From an uncultured Oscillospiraceae bacterium (GTDB taxonomy: Bacteria; Bacillota; Clostridia; Oscillospirales; Oscillospiraceae): 41,918 bases of DNA. A model generated the notes under the pieces. That model had not been told where the DNA came from. It did not search any database and worked only from the letters and a program-made list of their open reading frames with translations. Position numbers and translations under genes: made by a program. The stretch spans positions 1 through 41,918 of the forward strand of contig CANRDC010000014.1 of assembly GCA_947629245.1 (NCBI GenBank). Reading direction: 5' to 3'. Below are positions 17,195 through 24,255 of the stretch, piece after piece (within the stretch, counting starts at the first letter, position 1; each line of letters begins with the position of its first letter).

Positions 17195-17611
17195 TCACGC
17201 CTTCCGGAACTGCACCGCGCCCCTGGCGTGGGCCAGGGCCGTCAGATTCTCCGCCTCCTCGGACCGGACCAGGATCTCCTGCCAGCCCGCATCGTCCACC
17301 GGCCCGAAGGCGAAGTCGCACCAGAATACGTCCAGCCCCAGGCCGAACACCATCATGTCCGCCTCGCCCCGCCGCCGGAACGCCTCCAGGCACGCCGCCC
17401 CGTCGCCCACAGCCGCCCGCCGACCGGGCCCGATGAACCCCTCCGCTATGGCCAGCGCCTCCAGCGCCTGGGCCGCGGTCTGCCCATCCTGCACGGCCCG
17501 GGCAAAATAATGCCGACGCACCGGCCCCGCCGCCGTCCAGGGCACCCGTGGAAAGAATTTTCGCCGCAGCGCCTCCAGCGCCTCGTCCGCAAACACCTTT
17601 TCAGTTGACAT
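17195..17611 (-). CDS. Hypothetical protein, no recognised family
   Basis: 138 residues from the ATG at 17611, preceded by GGGAG; the reading frame extends upstream but without a better start. The sequence begins MSTEKVFADEALEALRRKFF and is rich in Ala and charged residues. A helical first half contains AARALxxL-like spacing (GQTAAQALEALAIAEGFIG); the second half has GEADMMVFGLGLDVFWCDFAF and ends ARGAVQFRKA. No signal peptide or membrane segment. GC matches the chromosome, and the AT-rich nucleotidyltransferase gene lies about 65 bases beyond its stop. The leader holds several complementary GGATATG/CATATCC elements. I cannot assign a function. Confidence 0.65.
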   Translation of the reverse strand: MSTEKVFADEALEALRRKFFPRVPWTAAGPVRRHYFARAVQDGQTAAQALEALAIAEGFIGPGRRAAVGDGAACLEAFRRRGEADMMVFGLGLDVFWCDFAFGPVDDAGWQEILVRSEEAENLTALAHARGAVQFRKA

Positions 17612-17650
17612 AACACGCTCTCCCGTGGCCTTTTCCTCCGCATAAACAGC

Positions 17651-17692
17651 CATATCCCATGGGCGATTCGCCCGGATATGACAGGCATATCC
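17651..17692 (-). promoter_or_regulatory. Leader with mutually exclusive stems
   Basis: Plus-strand copies CATATCC (17651-17657), GGATATG (17674-17680) and CATATCC (17686-17692). The middle copy can pair with either neighbour: one stem is extended by GGGC/GCCC, the other is a short hairpin with a 5-base loop. In the minus-strand transcript this lies between the promoter at 17758-17786 and the start codon at 17611. A further copy, CATATCC, is at 17726-17732. It looks like a switchable leader or multiple protein sites; no known riboswitch class was recognised. Confidence 0.5.
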
Positions 17693-17757
17693 CGAGAAGC
17701 GCCCCATAGGGCCCTTTTTCGTCCGCATATCCGCCGCATAACGGCCGGATACGACAC

Positions 17758-17786
17758 ATTTTATCCCATCCGGCCTTTTCCGTCAA
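17758..17786 (-). promoter_or_regulatory. Sigma-A-type promoter of the hypothetical gene
   Basis: Minus strand -35 TTGACG (17786-17781), 17-bp spacer, -10 TAAAAT (17763-17758). It gives a leader of about 140 bases before the ATG at 17611. Confidence 0.65.
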
Positions 17787-17797
17787 CGGTCCGCCTC

Positions 17798-17826
17798 TTG
17801 TCTTGGCCTGCGGGATATGATATCCT
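17798..17826 (+). promoter_or_regulatory. Promoter of the pyruvate kinase-like gene, with palindrome over the -10
   Basis: -35 TTGTCT (17798-17803), 17-bp spacer, -10 TATCCT (17821-17826). The palindrome GGATAT-G-ATATCC (17813-17825) covers the spacer end and most of the -10, and shares the GGATATG core found in the divergent leader, so one regulator could see both. Confidence 0.55.
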
Positions 17827-17848
17827 GTGTCAGACGGGAGGCGATAGC

Positions 17849-18829
17849 ATGGATATCTACGGAACCCTGGGCCCGGCCTGCGCGGATACGGACACGCTGG
17901 AGGCCATGTTCCGGGCGGGCATGACCGGCGTGCGGCTGAATCTGTCCCATGTGGCCCTCCGGGACGCCGGGGACCAGCTGACCCGGCTCCGGGAGGCAGC
18001 GGCGCGCCGCGGCGTCACGGCCCGGCTTCTCATCGACATGCAGGGACCTGAGCTGCGGGTGGGCGTTTTGCCCTCTCCCTTGTCGCTGGAAAACGGCAGT
18101 ACCGTGACGCTGGGGACAGGCGGCATCCCCGTTCCGGCCCTGACGCTGCCCCATATGCTCCCCGGCCGGGAGGTGCTGCTGGACGACGGAAAGCTCCTGC
18201 TGCGGGTGACGGAAAACCGGGGCGACGCCGCCAGGTTGGCCGTGGTTCGGGGCGGCATTCTCCGAAGCCGCAAGAGCCTGGCCCTGCCGGGGGCGGACAT
18301 CCGCCCGCCCGCCATGACGGACATGGACCGGGCCAACATCCGGGACGCGGCGGGCTATGGCGTCACCGGGGTCATGCAGCCCTTTGTCCGCAGCCGTGCG
18401 GACCTGGAAGCGGTCCGGGCGGCCCTGGACGCCGCGGGCGGGGCGCACATCCGGCTGTTCGCCAAGATCGAGAATCTGGACGGCGTGGAAAATTTGGACG
18501 AGCTGCTGCCCGCCGCGGACGAGATCGTGGTCGCCCGTGGAGACCTGGGCAGCGCCCAGCCCCTGTGGAAGCTGCCCGCCCTGCAAAAGCGCATCGCCGC
18601 CCGGTGCCGGGCGGCGGGAAAGCCCTTCATGGTGGTGACCCAGATGCTCTCATCCATGGAGCGCAGCCCCGTCCCCACCCGTGCGGAGGTCAGCGACGTC
18701 TTCAACGCGGTCCTGGACGGGGCGTCCTCTGTGATGGTCACCGGGGAGACAGCCGTGGGGCGGTACCCCGTGGAGGTCATCCGCTATCTTGCCAACACCG
18801 CCCATGAGGCGGAGAACTTCGAGGTGTGA
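17849..18829 (+). CDS. Pyruvate kinase homologue lacking the C-terminal domain
   Basis: 326 residues from the ATG at 17849 with GGGAGG 8 bases upstream; ordinary pyruvate kinases have 470-580. The barrel motifs are recognisable: GTLGPACAD, MTGVRLNLSHV, MQGPELRVG (canonical DTKGPEIR, so the Lys is Gln), FAKIENLDGVENLDELL with the catalytic Lys206, IVVARGDLG, and MVVTQMLSSM then PTRAEVSDVFNAVLDGASSVMVTGETAVGRYPVE (split). The small B domain is short and the allosteric C domain is absent; the protein ends after TAHEAENFEV. It may catalyse phosphoenolpyruvate turnover without allosteric control, or act on a related enolate. The next gene starts one base after its stop. Confidence 0.85.
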   Translation: MDIYGTLGPACADTDTLEAMFRAGMTGVRLNLSHVALRDAGDQLTRLREAAARRGVTARLLIDMQGPELRVGVLPSPLSLENGSTVTLGTGGIPVPALTLPHMLPGREVLLDDGKLLLRVTENRGDAARLAVVRGGILRSRKSLALPGADIRPPAMTDMDRANIRDAAGYGVTGVMQPFVRSRADLEAVRAALDAAGGAHIRLFAKIENLDGVENLDELLPAADEIVVARGDLGSAQPLWKLPALQKRIAARCRAAGKPFMVVTQMLSSMERSPVPTRAEVSDVFNAVLDGASSVMVTGETAVGRYPVEVIRYLANTAHEAENFEV

Positions 18830-18830
18830 T

Positions 18831-19289
18831 ATGGAAATTCTGGAATACTATTCCCTGCCCCAGCCGGATAAGGACCGCTGGCTGGGCAAGTTCAAGGAGA
18901 GCGACTGGGCCGCGGGACAGCTTCTGTTCTGGCTGCTGTGCTCCGGGGCCTTCCGGCCGCTGTGCGGCAAGACGGCGCGGGTGTATCTTCTGACGGAGGG
19001 CGGCAAAAACCTGGTCAGCTTCTGCACCCTGGCGGAGCAGGACGACGTGCGGGACACAGCGCTTGGCCCCTGGATCGGCTTCGTGTACACCTTCCCGACC
19101 TGGCGGGGCCACCGATACATGGGCCGTCTCCTGGACCACGCGTTCCAAACCGCCGAGTCCGAGGGGGCAAAGCGCGTCTACATCTCCACTGGCGAGACGG
19201 GCCTGTACGAAAAATACGGCTGGCGCTTCGACCGCCTCCTGCCGGACATGAACGGCGAGCCCTCCCGAGTGTATGTGAAGGACGTATAA
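18831..19289 (+). CDS. GNAT family N-acetyltransferase
   Basis: 152 residues from the ATG at 18831, directly after the upstream stop TGA. The acetyl-CoA-binding region is TFPTWRGHRYMGRLLDHAF, a variant of the R/Q-x-x-G-x-G/A loop, followed by the typical GNAT C-terminal strand YISTGETGLYEKYGWRF. The N-terminal half (WAAGQLLFWLLCSGAF) is unusual and may shape the acceptor site. It is probably co-expressed with the pyruvate kinase-like gene. The acceptor is unknown. Confidence 0.85.
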   Translation: MEILEYYSLPQPDKDRWLGKFKESDWAAGQLLFWLLCSGAFRPLCGKTARVYLLTEGGKNLVSFCTLAEQDDVRDTALGPWIGFVYTFPTWRGHRYMGRLLDHAFQTAESEGAKRVYISTGETGLYEKYGWRFDRLLPDMNGEPSRVYVKDV

Positions 19290-19330
19290 GCAAATCAAAA
19301 TTTATCGCGCCGCAGGCGCACATTATGGAA

Positions 19331-19478
19331 GGCTCCCTTGTGTAAAGGGAGCTGTCAGCGCCAAAGGCGCTGACTGAGGGATTGATTGCTAGAGTTGTAC
19401 GTCTAACGCACCTGGTCTGGTAATCAACCCCTCCGCCTCGCTGTCGCTCGGCACCTCCCCTTACACAGGGGAGGCTTT
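19331..19478. mobile_element. MITE-like inverted repeat element
   Basis: The left half (19331-19387) and the reverse complement of the right half (about 19421-19478) are diverged copies of one sequence: GGCTCCCTTGTGTAAAGGGA against GCCTCCCCTGTGTAAGGGGA, and both end in TTGATT. Inside are four small hairpins (for example GTCAGCGCC / GGCGCTGAC at 19354-19374). No open frame crosses it. This class of short non-coding palindrome, starting GGCTCCCTT and continuing GGGAGCTGTCA, is recurrent in gut clostridial genomes as far as I recall. A transposase would have to act in trans. Confidence 0.65.
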
Positions 19479-19504
19479 TGGTCTGGTAGTGACTTTTTAC
19501 GGCG

Positions 19505-19520
19505 CCCTTTACACAAAGGG
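19505..19520 (-). terminator. Short hairpin downstream of the first Xre gene
   Basis: CCCTTT-ACAC-AAAGGG, five bases past the end of the small regulator gene. It resembles the termini of the neighbouring MITE-like element, so it may be a remnant of that rather than a dedicated terminator. Confidence 0.4.
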
Positions 19521-19524
19521 GGTT

Positions 19525-19731
19525 TTATTTGTCCCAGTCGATGACAAAAAGGTCGTTGGGCGTACAATCCAAAAGCTGACAAAGGGTCTCGATGCGCTCC
19601 ATTTTGATGGAGCCGGTCTCGTTATTGACCATACGACTGAAGTTCTGATAGCTCATCCCCAGCTGCTTATAAAGCCAATACTTCGTCTTTCCCCTCTTCT
19701 CCAAAAGCGCCAGCACATTCAGTCTGACCAT
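19525..19731 (-). CDS. Small Xre/Cro-type helix-turn-helix regulator
   Basis: 68 residues from the ATG at 19731 (a GTG at 19743 is possible). It consists of a single Cro/CI HTH: MVRLNVLALLEKRGKTKYWL, then YKQLGMSYQNFSRMVNNETG as the HTH core, and IKMERIETLCQLLDCTPNDLF, the typical last helix. No effector domain. It lies 36 bases downstream of a second Xre gene on the same strand. Toxin-antitoxin modules often carry such proteins, but no toxin gene is seen on either side. Targets unknown. Confidence 0.8.
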   Translation of the reverse strand: MVRLNVLALLEKRGKTKYWLYKQLGMSYQNFSRMVNNETGSIKMERIETLCQLLDCTPNDLFVIDWDK

Positions 19732-19767
19732 AATAGACGCCACCTCTCCGCAAACGGCCAGCCTATT

Positions 19768-20010
19768 TTACCGTATTTCCTGTTCCAGCTCGTCGAACAC
19801 CGGCGCGGAGAAAAACGCGCCCAGGGTGACGCCCAGACCGTCGCACAGCTTCTTGACGGTGGTAACGGATATATCCCTGCGGACCGGGTCCATCATACTG
19901 TACACCGTAGACGGCGTCACACCGGACAGCGTCGCCAGCTCGTTGTACTTTATGCCCCGCTCCCGGCAGAGCTCCGCGAACCGCGCCGCCACCGCATCCT
20001 TGACCATCAT
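19768..20010 (-). CDS. Small Xre/Cro-type helix-turn-helix regulator
   Basis: 80 residues from the ATG at 20010 (ATG-ATG start, GAGGTG upstream). HTH core: AVAARFAELCRERGIKYNEL, then LATLSGVTPSTVYSMMDP, ending with VTTVKKLCDGLGVTLGAFFS, a pattern seen in many single-domain clostridial Xre proteins. The C-terminus FDELEQEIR is acidic. A longer reading frame upstream runs through hairpin train C and is not credible. The gene sits between train C and the other small regulator; the pair may be co-transcribed. Confidence 0.8.
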   Translation of the reverse strand: MMVKDAVAARFAELCRERGIKYNELATLSGVTPSTVYSMMDPVRRDISVTTVKKLCDGLGVTLGAFFSAPVFDELEQEIR

Positions 20011-20025
20011 ACTATCACCTCTACA

Positions 20026-20203
20026 GCGATAATGATCATCGCAAGGTGAAAACAAATGTTTTCGCCGCCAAACGACACGTTTGGCAGCAAATGATCCAAG
20101 GATCATTTGCGCGATGCTCATTGCAATGAATATCTGGCAAAACAGCCTCGCTGTTTTGCTGAGCCGCAAAGCGGCTCGGCGCAACGCCTTGCGGCGTTTC
20201 GCC
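20026..20203. repeat. Hairpin train C, upstream of the Xre pair
   Basis: Consecutive inverted repeats: 20026-20042 (GCGAT / ATCGC), 20048-20063 (GAAAAC / GTTTTC), 20067-20085 (GCCAAACG / CGTTTGGC), 20087-20110 (GCAAATGATCC / GGATCATTTGC), 20118-20129 (TCATTGCAATGA), 20137-20159 (GCAAAACAGC / GCTGTTTTGC), 20161-20177 (GAGCCGC / GCGGCTC) and 20178-20203 (GGCG + AACGCC / GGCGTT + CGCC). Spacers are 0-7 bases. It fills most of the 338-base gap between xre and the CoA-transferase gene. A TATAAT on the minus strand at 20220-20215 could make the train an RNA leader, but its -35 is poor. Confidence 0.85.
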
Positions 20204-20303
20204 ATCAGATAATCATTATAGTAGCGTTTTGTTCGCACAAGCGTATACGCACTTGCGTATATCCCGCCGCGGACGAGGCCGAAGCCGAATGAACCCACGC
20301 GAA

Positions 20304-20333
20304 AGCCGCCCCGAACGACTGTTCGGGGCGGCT
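20304..20333 (-). terminator. Intrinsic terminator of the CoA-transferase gene
   Basis: 13-bp stem AGCCGCCCCGAAC / GTTCGGGGCGGCT around GACT. The T-run after it on the minus strand is short (TTTC). Confidence 0.7.
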
Positions 20334-20348
20334 CCATCCTCTGTTTTC

Positions 20349-21686
20349 TTATTTGTTGCTTCTTCTCCAGATATGCATTTTCTCGGCCTCGGCGACCAGC
20401 TCGTCCCGGAACTGGGGGTGGGCGATGGAGATCAGCGCCTCGGCCCGCTGCCAGGTGGACAGGCCCTTCAGGTTCACCATGCCGTACTCGGTGACGATGT
20501 ACTGCACGCAGGAGCGGGGGTCCGTGGCGATGGAGCCGGGCGTCAGGGTGGGCACGATGCGGCTTTTGAGGGTGCCATCCTTGGCCTTCATGGCGGAGCT
20601 GAGGCAGATGAAGCTCTTGCCGCCCTTGGAAAGATACGCGCCCATGACGAAGTCCAGCTGACCGCCGGTGCCGGAGATATGCTTGATACCGGCGGACTCG
20701 GCGTTCACCTGGCCGAACAGGTCCAGGTCCACCGCGTTGTTGATGGAGATGAACTTATCCAACTGGGCGATGACCTGCACGTCGTTGGTGTAATCCACCG
20801 GGGCGCCCATCACGTCCGGGTTCCGGTCCACGTAGTCGTACAGCTTCTTGGTACCGGCGGCGAAGGCGAACACCTGCCGACCATAGTCCAGATTCTTGTT
20901 TTTGCCGTTGATCTTCCCGGCCATGGCGATGTCCACGAAGCCGTCCACGTACATCTCGGTGTGTACGCCCAGGTCCTTCAGGTCGGACTGGGCGATCATG
21001 GCGCCCACGGCGTTGGGCATGCCGCCGATGCCGAGCTGCAGGCAGGCCCCGTTGGGGATCTCGGGCACGATCAGGTTGGCCACGGCCTTGTCCACGTCGC
21101 TGGGGGCGGCGGAGCCCAGCTCGGCGATGGGGGGATCGTCGCCCTCCACCACGTAGGTGACCTGTTCGATGTTGATCTCGGTCTTGTTCAGGCCGTAGAC
21201 CACGGGCAGGTTTTTGTTGACCTCCACGATGATGTGCTTGGCCCTGGCGCACATATCGTACAGGTGGGAGGGGGCCAGGGACAGGGAGAAGTTGCCGTGG
21301 CTGTCCATGGGCGGGACCTGCATCATGACCACGTCGGTGCCGGGCAGGTTCTCCCGGTAATACCGGGGCAGCTCGGAGTAGCGGATGGGGCAGAACCAGC
21401 CCATGCCCTTGGCGATGATCTTCCGGTCCACGCCGGAGCAGTGCCAGGAGTGCCAGGCGAAGTGGTCCCCGGCGTCGTCGGCCTTGGCGATCTCGGGCAT
21501 CCACATGGTGACGCCGCCCCGGACCTTCACGTCCCGCAGCTCATGGCCCCTGGCGGCCAGGGCCTTATCCAGAGCCACAGGGTGGTTGGTGCACCAGGTG
21601 TAGTCCACCCAGTCGCCGGACTTGACCAGCTTCACAGCCTCCTCGGCGGTGGTGAGCTTCGATTGATAAAGCGCCTGATAGTCCAT
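20349..21686 (-). CDS. but: Butyryl-CoA:acetate CoA-transferase
   Basis: 445 residues. It moves CoA from butyryl-CoA to acetate, the last step of butyrate formation in many gut clostridia. The sequence follows the Roseburia-type But pattern over its full length: [40 protein letters not shown], then [20 protein letters not shown], the catalytic glutamate in [10 protein letters not shown] (Glu244), [20 protein letters not shown], and the C-terminal [13 protein letters not shown] 4-hydroxybutyrate CoA-transferase is the nearest alternative, but the [18 protein letters not shown] stretch favours But. It is transcribed divergently from the thiolase gene, so both ends of the butyrate route are side by side. 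Confidence 0.88.
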   Translation of the reverse strand: MDYQALYQSKLTTAEEAVKLVKSGDWVDYTWCTNHPVALDKALAARGHELRDVKVRGGVTMWMPEIAKADDAGDHFAWHSWHCSGVDRKIIAKGMGWFCPIRYSELPRYYRENLPGTDVVMMQVPPMDSHGNFSLSLAPSHLYDMCARAKHIIVEVNKNLPVVYGLNKTEINIEQVTYVVEGDDPPIAELGSAAPSDVDKAVANLIVPEIPNGACLQLGIGGMPNAVGAMIAQSDLKDLGVHTEMYVDGFVDIAMAGKINGKNKNLDYGRQVFAFAAGTKKLYDYVDRNPDVMGAPVDYTNDVQVIAQLDKFISINNAVDLDLFGQVNAESAGIKHISGTGGQLDFVMGAYLSKGGKSFICLSSAMKAKDGTLKSRIVPTLTPGSIATDPRSCVQYIVTEYGMVNLKGLSTWQRAEALISIAHPQFRDELVAEAEKMHIWRRSNK

Positions 21687-21727
21687 ATGTATCGGCCTCC
21701 TTCAACAATACTGTTTTCATTGCCAAC

Positions 21728-21756
21728 AGTTTAACGGCCCCGGCCTCAATTGTCAA
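21728..21756 (-). promoter_or_regulatory. but: Sigma-A-type promoter of the CoA-transferase gene
   Basis: Minus strand -35 TTGACA (21756-21751, consensus), 17-bp spacer, -10 TAAACT (21733-21728). It lies 42 bases before the start codon. Confidence 0.75.
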
Positions 21757-21820
21757 GAGCGGCGGTCTCCGCCGCCGGGCAAAAATGGCTGAACGGGCTG
21801 AAAAACCCTGCGTTCCGGTC

Positions 21821-21849
21821 TTGACTTTTATGCGGGCGTGTACTATACT
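21821..21849 (+). promoter_or_regulatory. thlA: Sigma-A-type promoter of the thiolase gene
   Basis: -35 TTGACT (21821-21826), 17-bp spacer, -10 TATACT (21844-21849). The start near 21856 gives a leader of about 93 bases ending in AAGGAGG before the GTG. Confidence 0.8.
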
Positions 21850-21948
21850 TTTAATGAGCGAATACTGACAAAAATTAAACAATGTCGTATTCTCGGCGCC
21901 CACGGGCGCTTCTTATTCTGTTAATTTTATTGAAGGAGGAACTCCCCC

Positions 21949-23208
21949 GTGAAAGACATTTATCTGGTATCCTGCTGCCGCACCGCCATTGGCAGCTTCC
22001 AGGGCGCGCTGGCCAAGACCCCGGCCGTGGACCTGGGCGCCATCGTGGTGAAGGAAGCCCTCAAGCGCGGCAACGTCCCCGCCGATGCTGTCGACGAACT
22101 GATGTTCGGCTGCATCCTGACCGCCGCCCAGGGCCAGAACCCCGCCCGTCAGGTGGGCATCAAGGCCGGTCTGCCCCTGTCCGTCCCCGCGTACACCGTG
22201 GGCATGGTCTGCGGCTCCGGCATGAAGAGCGTCATCGAGGGCGCCCGGGCCATCAACGCCGGTGACGCCGACATCATCGTGGCCGGCGGCACGGAGAGCA
22301 TGACCATGGCTCCCTACGCCTCTCCCGCCACCCGCATGGGCGCCCGCATGGGCGACACCAAGCTGGTGGACACCATGATCAAGGACGGCCTGTGGGACGC
22401 TTACAACAACTACCACATGGGCACCACCGCCGAGAACATCTGCGACGTGTGGGGCATCACCCGCGAGGAGCTGGACGCCTTCGCCGCCTCCAGCCAGCAG
22501 AAGACCGAGGCCGCCCAGGCCGCCGGTAAGTTCGACGACGAGATCGTTCCCGTGCCCGTGAAGGTCAAGAAGGAGACCGTGGAGTTCAAGGTGGACGAGT
22601 TCCCCCGCAAGGGCGTGACGCCCGAGAGCATTGCCAAGCTGCGCGGCGCTTTCCCCGTAGGACCCGAGGGCGTGGAGGACGAGATCGTGCACACCTTCGA
22701 GCCCACCCAGGTCCATGAGGCCGACACCAAGAAGCATGTCCAGCGCGTCACCGCCGCCAACGCCTCCGGCATCAACGACGGCGCGGCCTGCATCATCCTG
22801 GCGAGCTCCGACGCGGTGAAGAAGTACGGCCTCAAGCCCATGGCCAAGCTGGTCAGCTACGGCCAGGGCGGCGTGGACCCGAAGATCATGGGCGTGGGCC
22901 CCGTGCCCGCCACCCGTCAGGCTCTTGCCAAGGCCGACCTCACCATCGACGACATGGACCTGATCGAGGCCAACGAGGCCTTCGCGGCCCAGTCCATCGC
23001 CGTGGCCCGTGAGCTGGGCTTCGACATGAGCAAGGTCAACGTCAACGGCGGCGCCATCGCTCTGGGCCACCCCGTGGGCGCCTCCGGCGCGCGGATCATC
23101 GTCACCCTGGTGCACGAGATGCAGAAGCGCCCCGAGGCCAAGCTGGGCCTGGCCACCCTGTGCATCGGCGGCGGCATGGGCGTTGCGACGATTTGGGAAA
23201 AAGTTTGA
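21949..23208 (+). CDS. thlA: Acetyl-CoA C-acetyltransferase (thiolase) with an internal insertion
   Basis: 419 residues from a GTG at 21949 with AAGGAGG about 10 bases upstream. It condenses two acetyl-CoA to acetoacetyl-CoA, the entry to butyrate synthesis. Catalytic residues are intact: Cys88 in GMVCGSG, His374 in ALGHPVG and Cys405 in [19 protein letters not shown] is also present. Typical thiolases have about 392 residues; the surplus is almost all in residues 236-266, where some 31 residues (beginning [12 protein letters not shown]) replace about five between KLRGAF and VTAANASG. The frame is kept and the codon use is that of the gene, so the insertion is probably real. Strongly expressed by its promoter and codon bias. 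Confidence 0.93.
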   Translation: MKDIYLVSCCRTAIGSFQGALAKTPAVDLGAIVVKEALKRGNVPADAVDELMFGCILTAAQGQNPARQVGIKAGLPLSVPAYTVGMVCGSGMKSVIEGARAINAGDADIIVAGGTESMTMAPYASPATRMGARMGDTKLVDTMIKDGLWDAYNNYHMGTTAENICDVWGITREELDAFAASSQQKTEAAQAAGKFDDEIVPVPVKVKKETVEFKVDEFPRKGVTPESIAKLRGAFPVGPEGVEDEIVHTFEPTQVHEADTKKHVQRVTAANASGINDGAACIILASSDAVKKYGLKPMAKLVSYGQGGVDPKIMGVGPVPATRQALAKADLTIDDMDLIEANEAFAAQSIAVARELGFDMSKVNVNGGAIALGHPVGASGARIIVTLVHEMQKRPEAKLGLATLCIGGGMGVATIWEKV

Positions 23209-23231
23209 TGTCGAAAAACTCTTAATCAGGC

Positions 23232-23259
23232 AATGGGGACCCGCAAGCGGGTCCCCATT
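23232..23259 (+). terminator. Intrinsic terminator of the thiolase gene
   Basis: 13-bp perfect stem AATGGGGACCCGC (23232-23244) / GCGGGTCCCCATT (23247-23259) with a 2-base loop; no long T-run follows. Confidence 0.75.
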
Positions 23260-23294
23260 TGCATGGCGAAGAATATTGTTTCGTGAGGGACAAA

Positions 23295-23660
23295 ATGGAA
23301 GAGATCATCCGCGAATACTTCCGCGCGTGGACAGACAGGGACATTGAGATCGTCAAAAACACCTTTTCCGACAACGCGGTATACAGCGAGTGCTACGGCC
23401 CGGAGTATCGCGGTCTTTCTCAGATTTTACAGTGGTTCAGGGACTGGAACGACCGGGGCCGGGTCCTGGAGTGGTCGGTGAAGCGCGTGCTGGAAACAGG
23501 CCGTACCGCCGTGGCGGAATGGTATTTCAAGTGCGAGTATGACGGCGTGACCGACGCCTTTGACGGGGTCACGATAGCCGATTTTGACGAGAACGGGAAA
23601 ATCGCAAAGCTGTGTGAATTCCAGTCCAAGACGGAGCACTGTTATCCATACGGAGAATGA
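23295..23660 (+). CDS. SnoaL-like / nuclear transport factor 2-like protein
   Basis: 121 residues from the ATG at 23295, with GTGAGGGA just upstream. It shows the cone-like NTF2 fold pattern: an N-terminal helix (EEIIREYFRAWTDRDIEIVK), FSDNAVYSECYGPEYRG, a helix QILQWFRDW, then beta strands VLEWSVKRVLETGRTAVAEW, and a final DFDENGKIAKLCEFQSK. SnoaL-type proteins bind or isomerise small hydrophobic ligands, but many are uncharacterised. It is a single-gene unit between two terminators. Ligand unknown. Confidence 0.85.
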   Translation: MEEIIREYFRAWTDRDIEIVKNTFSDNAVYSECYGPEYRGLSQILQWFRDWNDRGRVLEWSVKRVLETGRTAVAEWYFKCEYDGVTDAFDGVTIADFDENGKIAKLCEFQSKTEHCYPYGE

Positions 23661-23679
23661 CCATACGCTGAAAAGGTCG

Positions 23680-23712
23680 ATCGGCGGGACCGCCCGGTCC
23701 CGCCGATTTTTC
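23680..23712. terminator. Intrinsic terminator between convergent genes
   Basis: 12-bp stem ATCGGCGGGACC (23680-23691), loop GCCC, GGTCCCGCCGAT (23696-23707), then TTTTTC. It serves the SnoaL-like gene and could also stop the minus-strand cluster that ends at 23730. Confidence 0.85.
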
Positions 23713-23729
23713 ATATCCATCACCCTGGT

Positions 23730-24200
23730 TTAATCCTTTTTATAAAATACCAACGTCATCCTGTCGTTGATCGCCGTCGTCTCCCCTGTTTGATGATAAC
23801 CCATTTTTTCATACAGATGACAGTTGCCTTTTTCCTGCAATATCGTATCCAACTCCCAGCCCGTACCGCCGTGCAGCCGTTCTGCTTCCGATATCGCTCT
23901 CTGCGCTATCCCCCTGTTCCGATATGGCGGCATGATGAAAATGGGGGATATCCTTTTTGCCTTGCCGGATTCTTTCGCGTCGATCACCCTGACAGCTCCC
24001 ACTGCTGTGTCCCCATCCTGGATGAAGTAGTAATACGTAAAGGGCTGCTTCAGCCGATCGACCATTTTGCCCAACGGCTCAGTGGCCGGGCTCGTCTCCG
24101 TATCCTGATATGTATGATACATTTCCGCAAAAGCCTCGACCTGCATTTTCCAAAGGCGTTCAGCATCTTGCACCCCGGCACGGATCAGCTTTATTTCCAT
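23730..24200 (-). CDS. GNAT family N-acetyltransferase
   Basis: 156 residues. The ATG at 24200 is preferred over that at 24206 because GAGGAGG is then 8 bases away. GNAT motifs are clear: beta4-loop FIMPPYRNRGIAQRAISEAE, i.e. R-x-x-G-x-A type, and the C-terminal LYEKMGYHQTGE. FTYYYFIQDGDTAVGAVRVI matches the middle strands. It follows the HD hydrolase gene by 55 bases on the same strand. GC is lower than that of the neighbouring EamA genes. Acceptor unknown. Confidence 0.87.
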   Translation of the reverse strand: MEIKLIRAGVQDAERLWKMQVEAFAEMYHTYQDTETSPATEPLGKMVDRLKQPFTYYYFIQDGDTAVGAVRVIDAKESGKAKRISPIFIMPPYRNRGIAQRAISEAERLHGGTGWELDTILQEKGNCHLYEKMGYHQTGETTAINDRMTLVFYKKD

Positions 24201-24255
24201 AGTCATGGCCTCCTCAAACGCCGATCTGTCGTTCTCTTATCCCTGAAATCGAAGG

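Noticed and set aside
19525-20010. Toxin-antitoxin module around the two Xre genes
   Set aside because: Both proteins are single HTH domains; no toxin-like partner frame (RelE, HipA, HicA, zeta or similar) is present on either strand nearby.
20011-20337. Extension of the second Xre protein to 189 residues
   Set aside because: The extra part covers hairpin train C and the CoA-transferase terminator and has no family features; the ATG at 20010 has a GAGGTG site.
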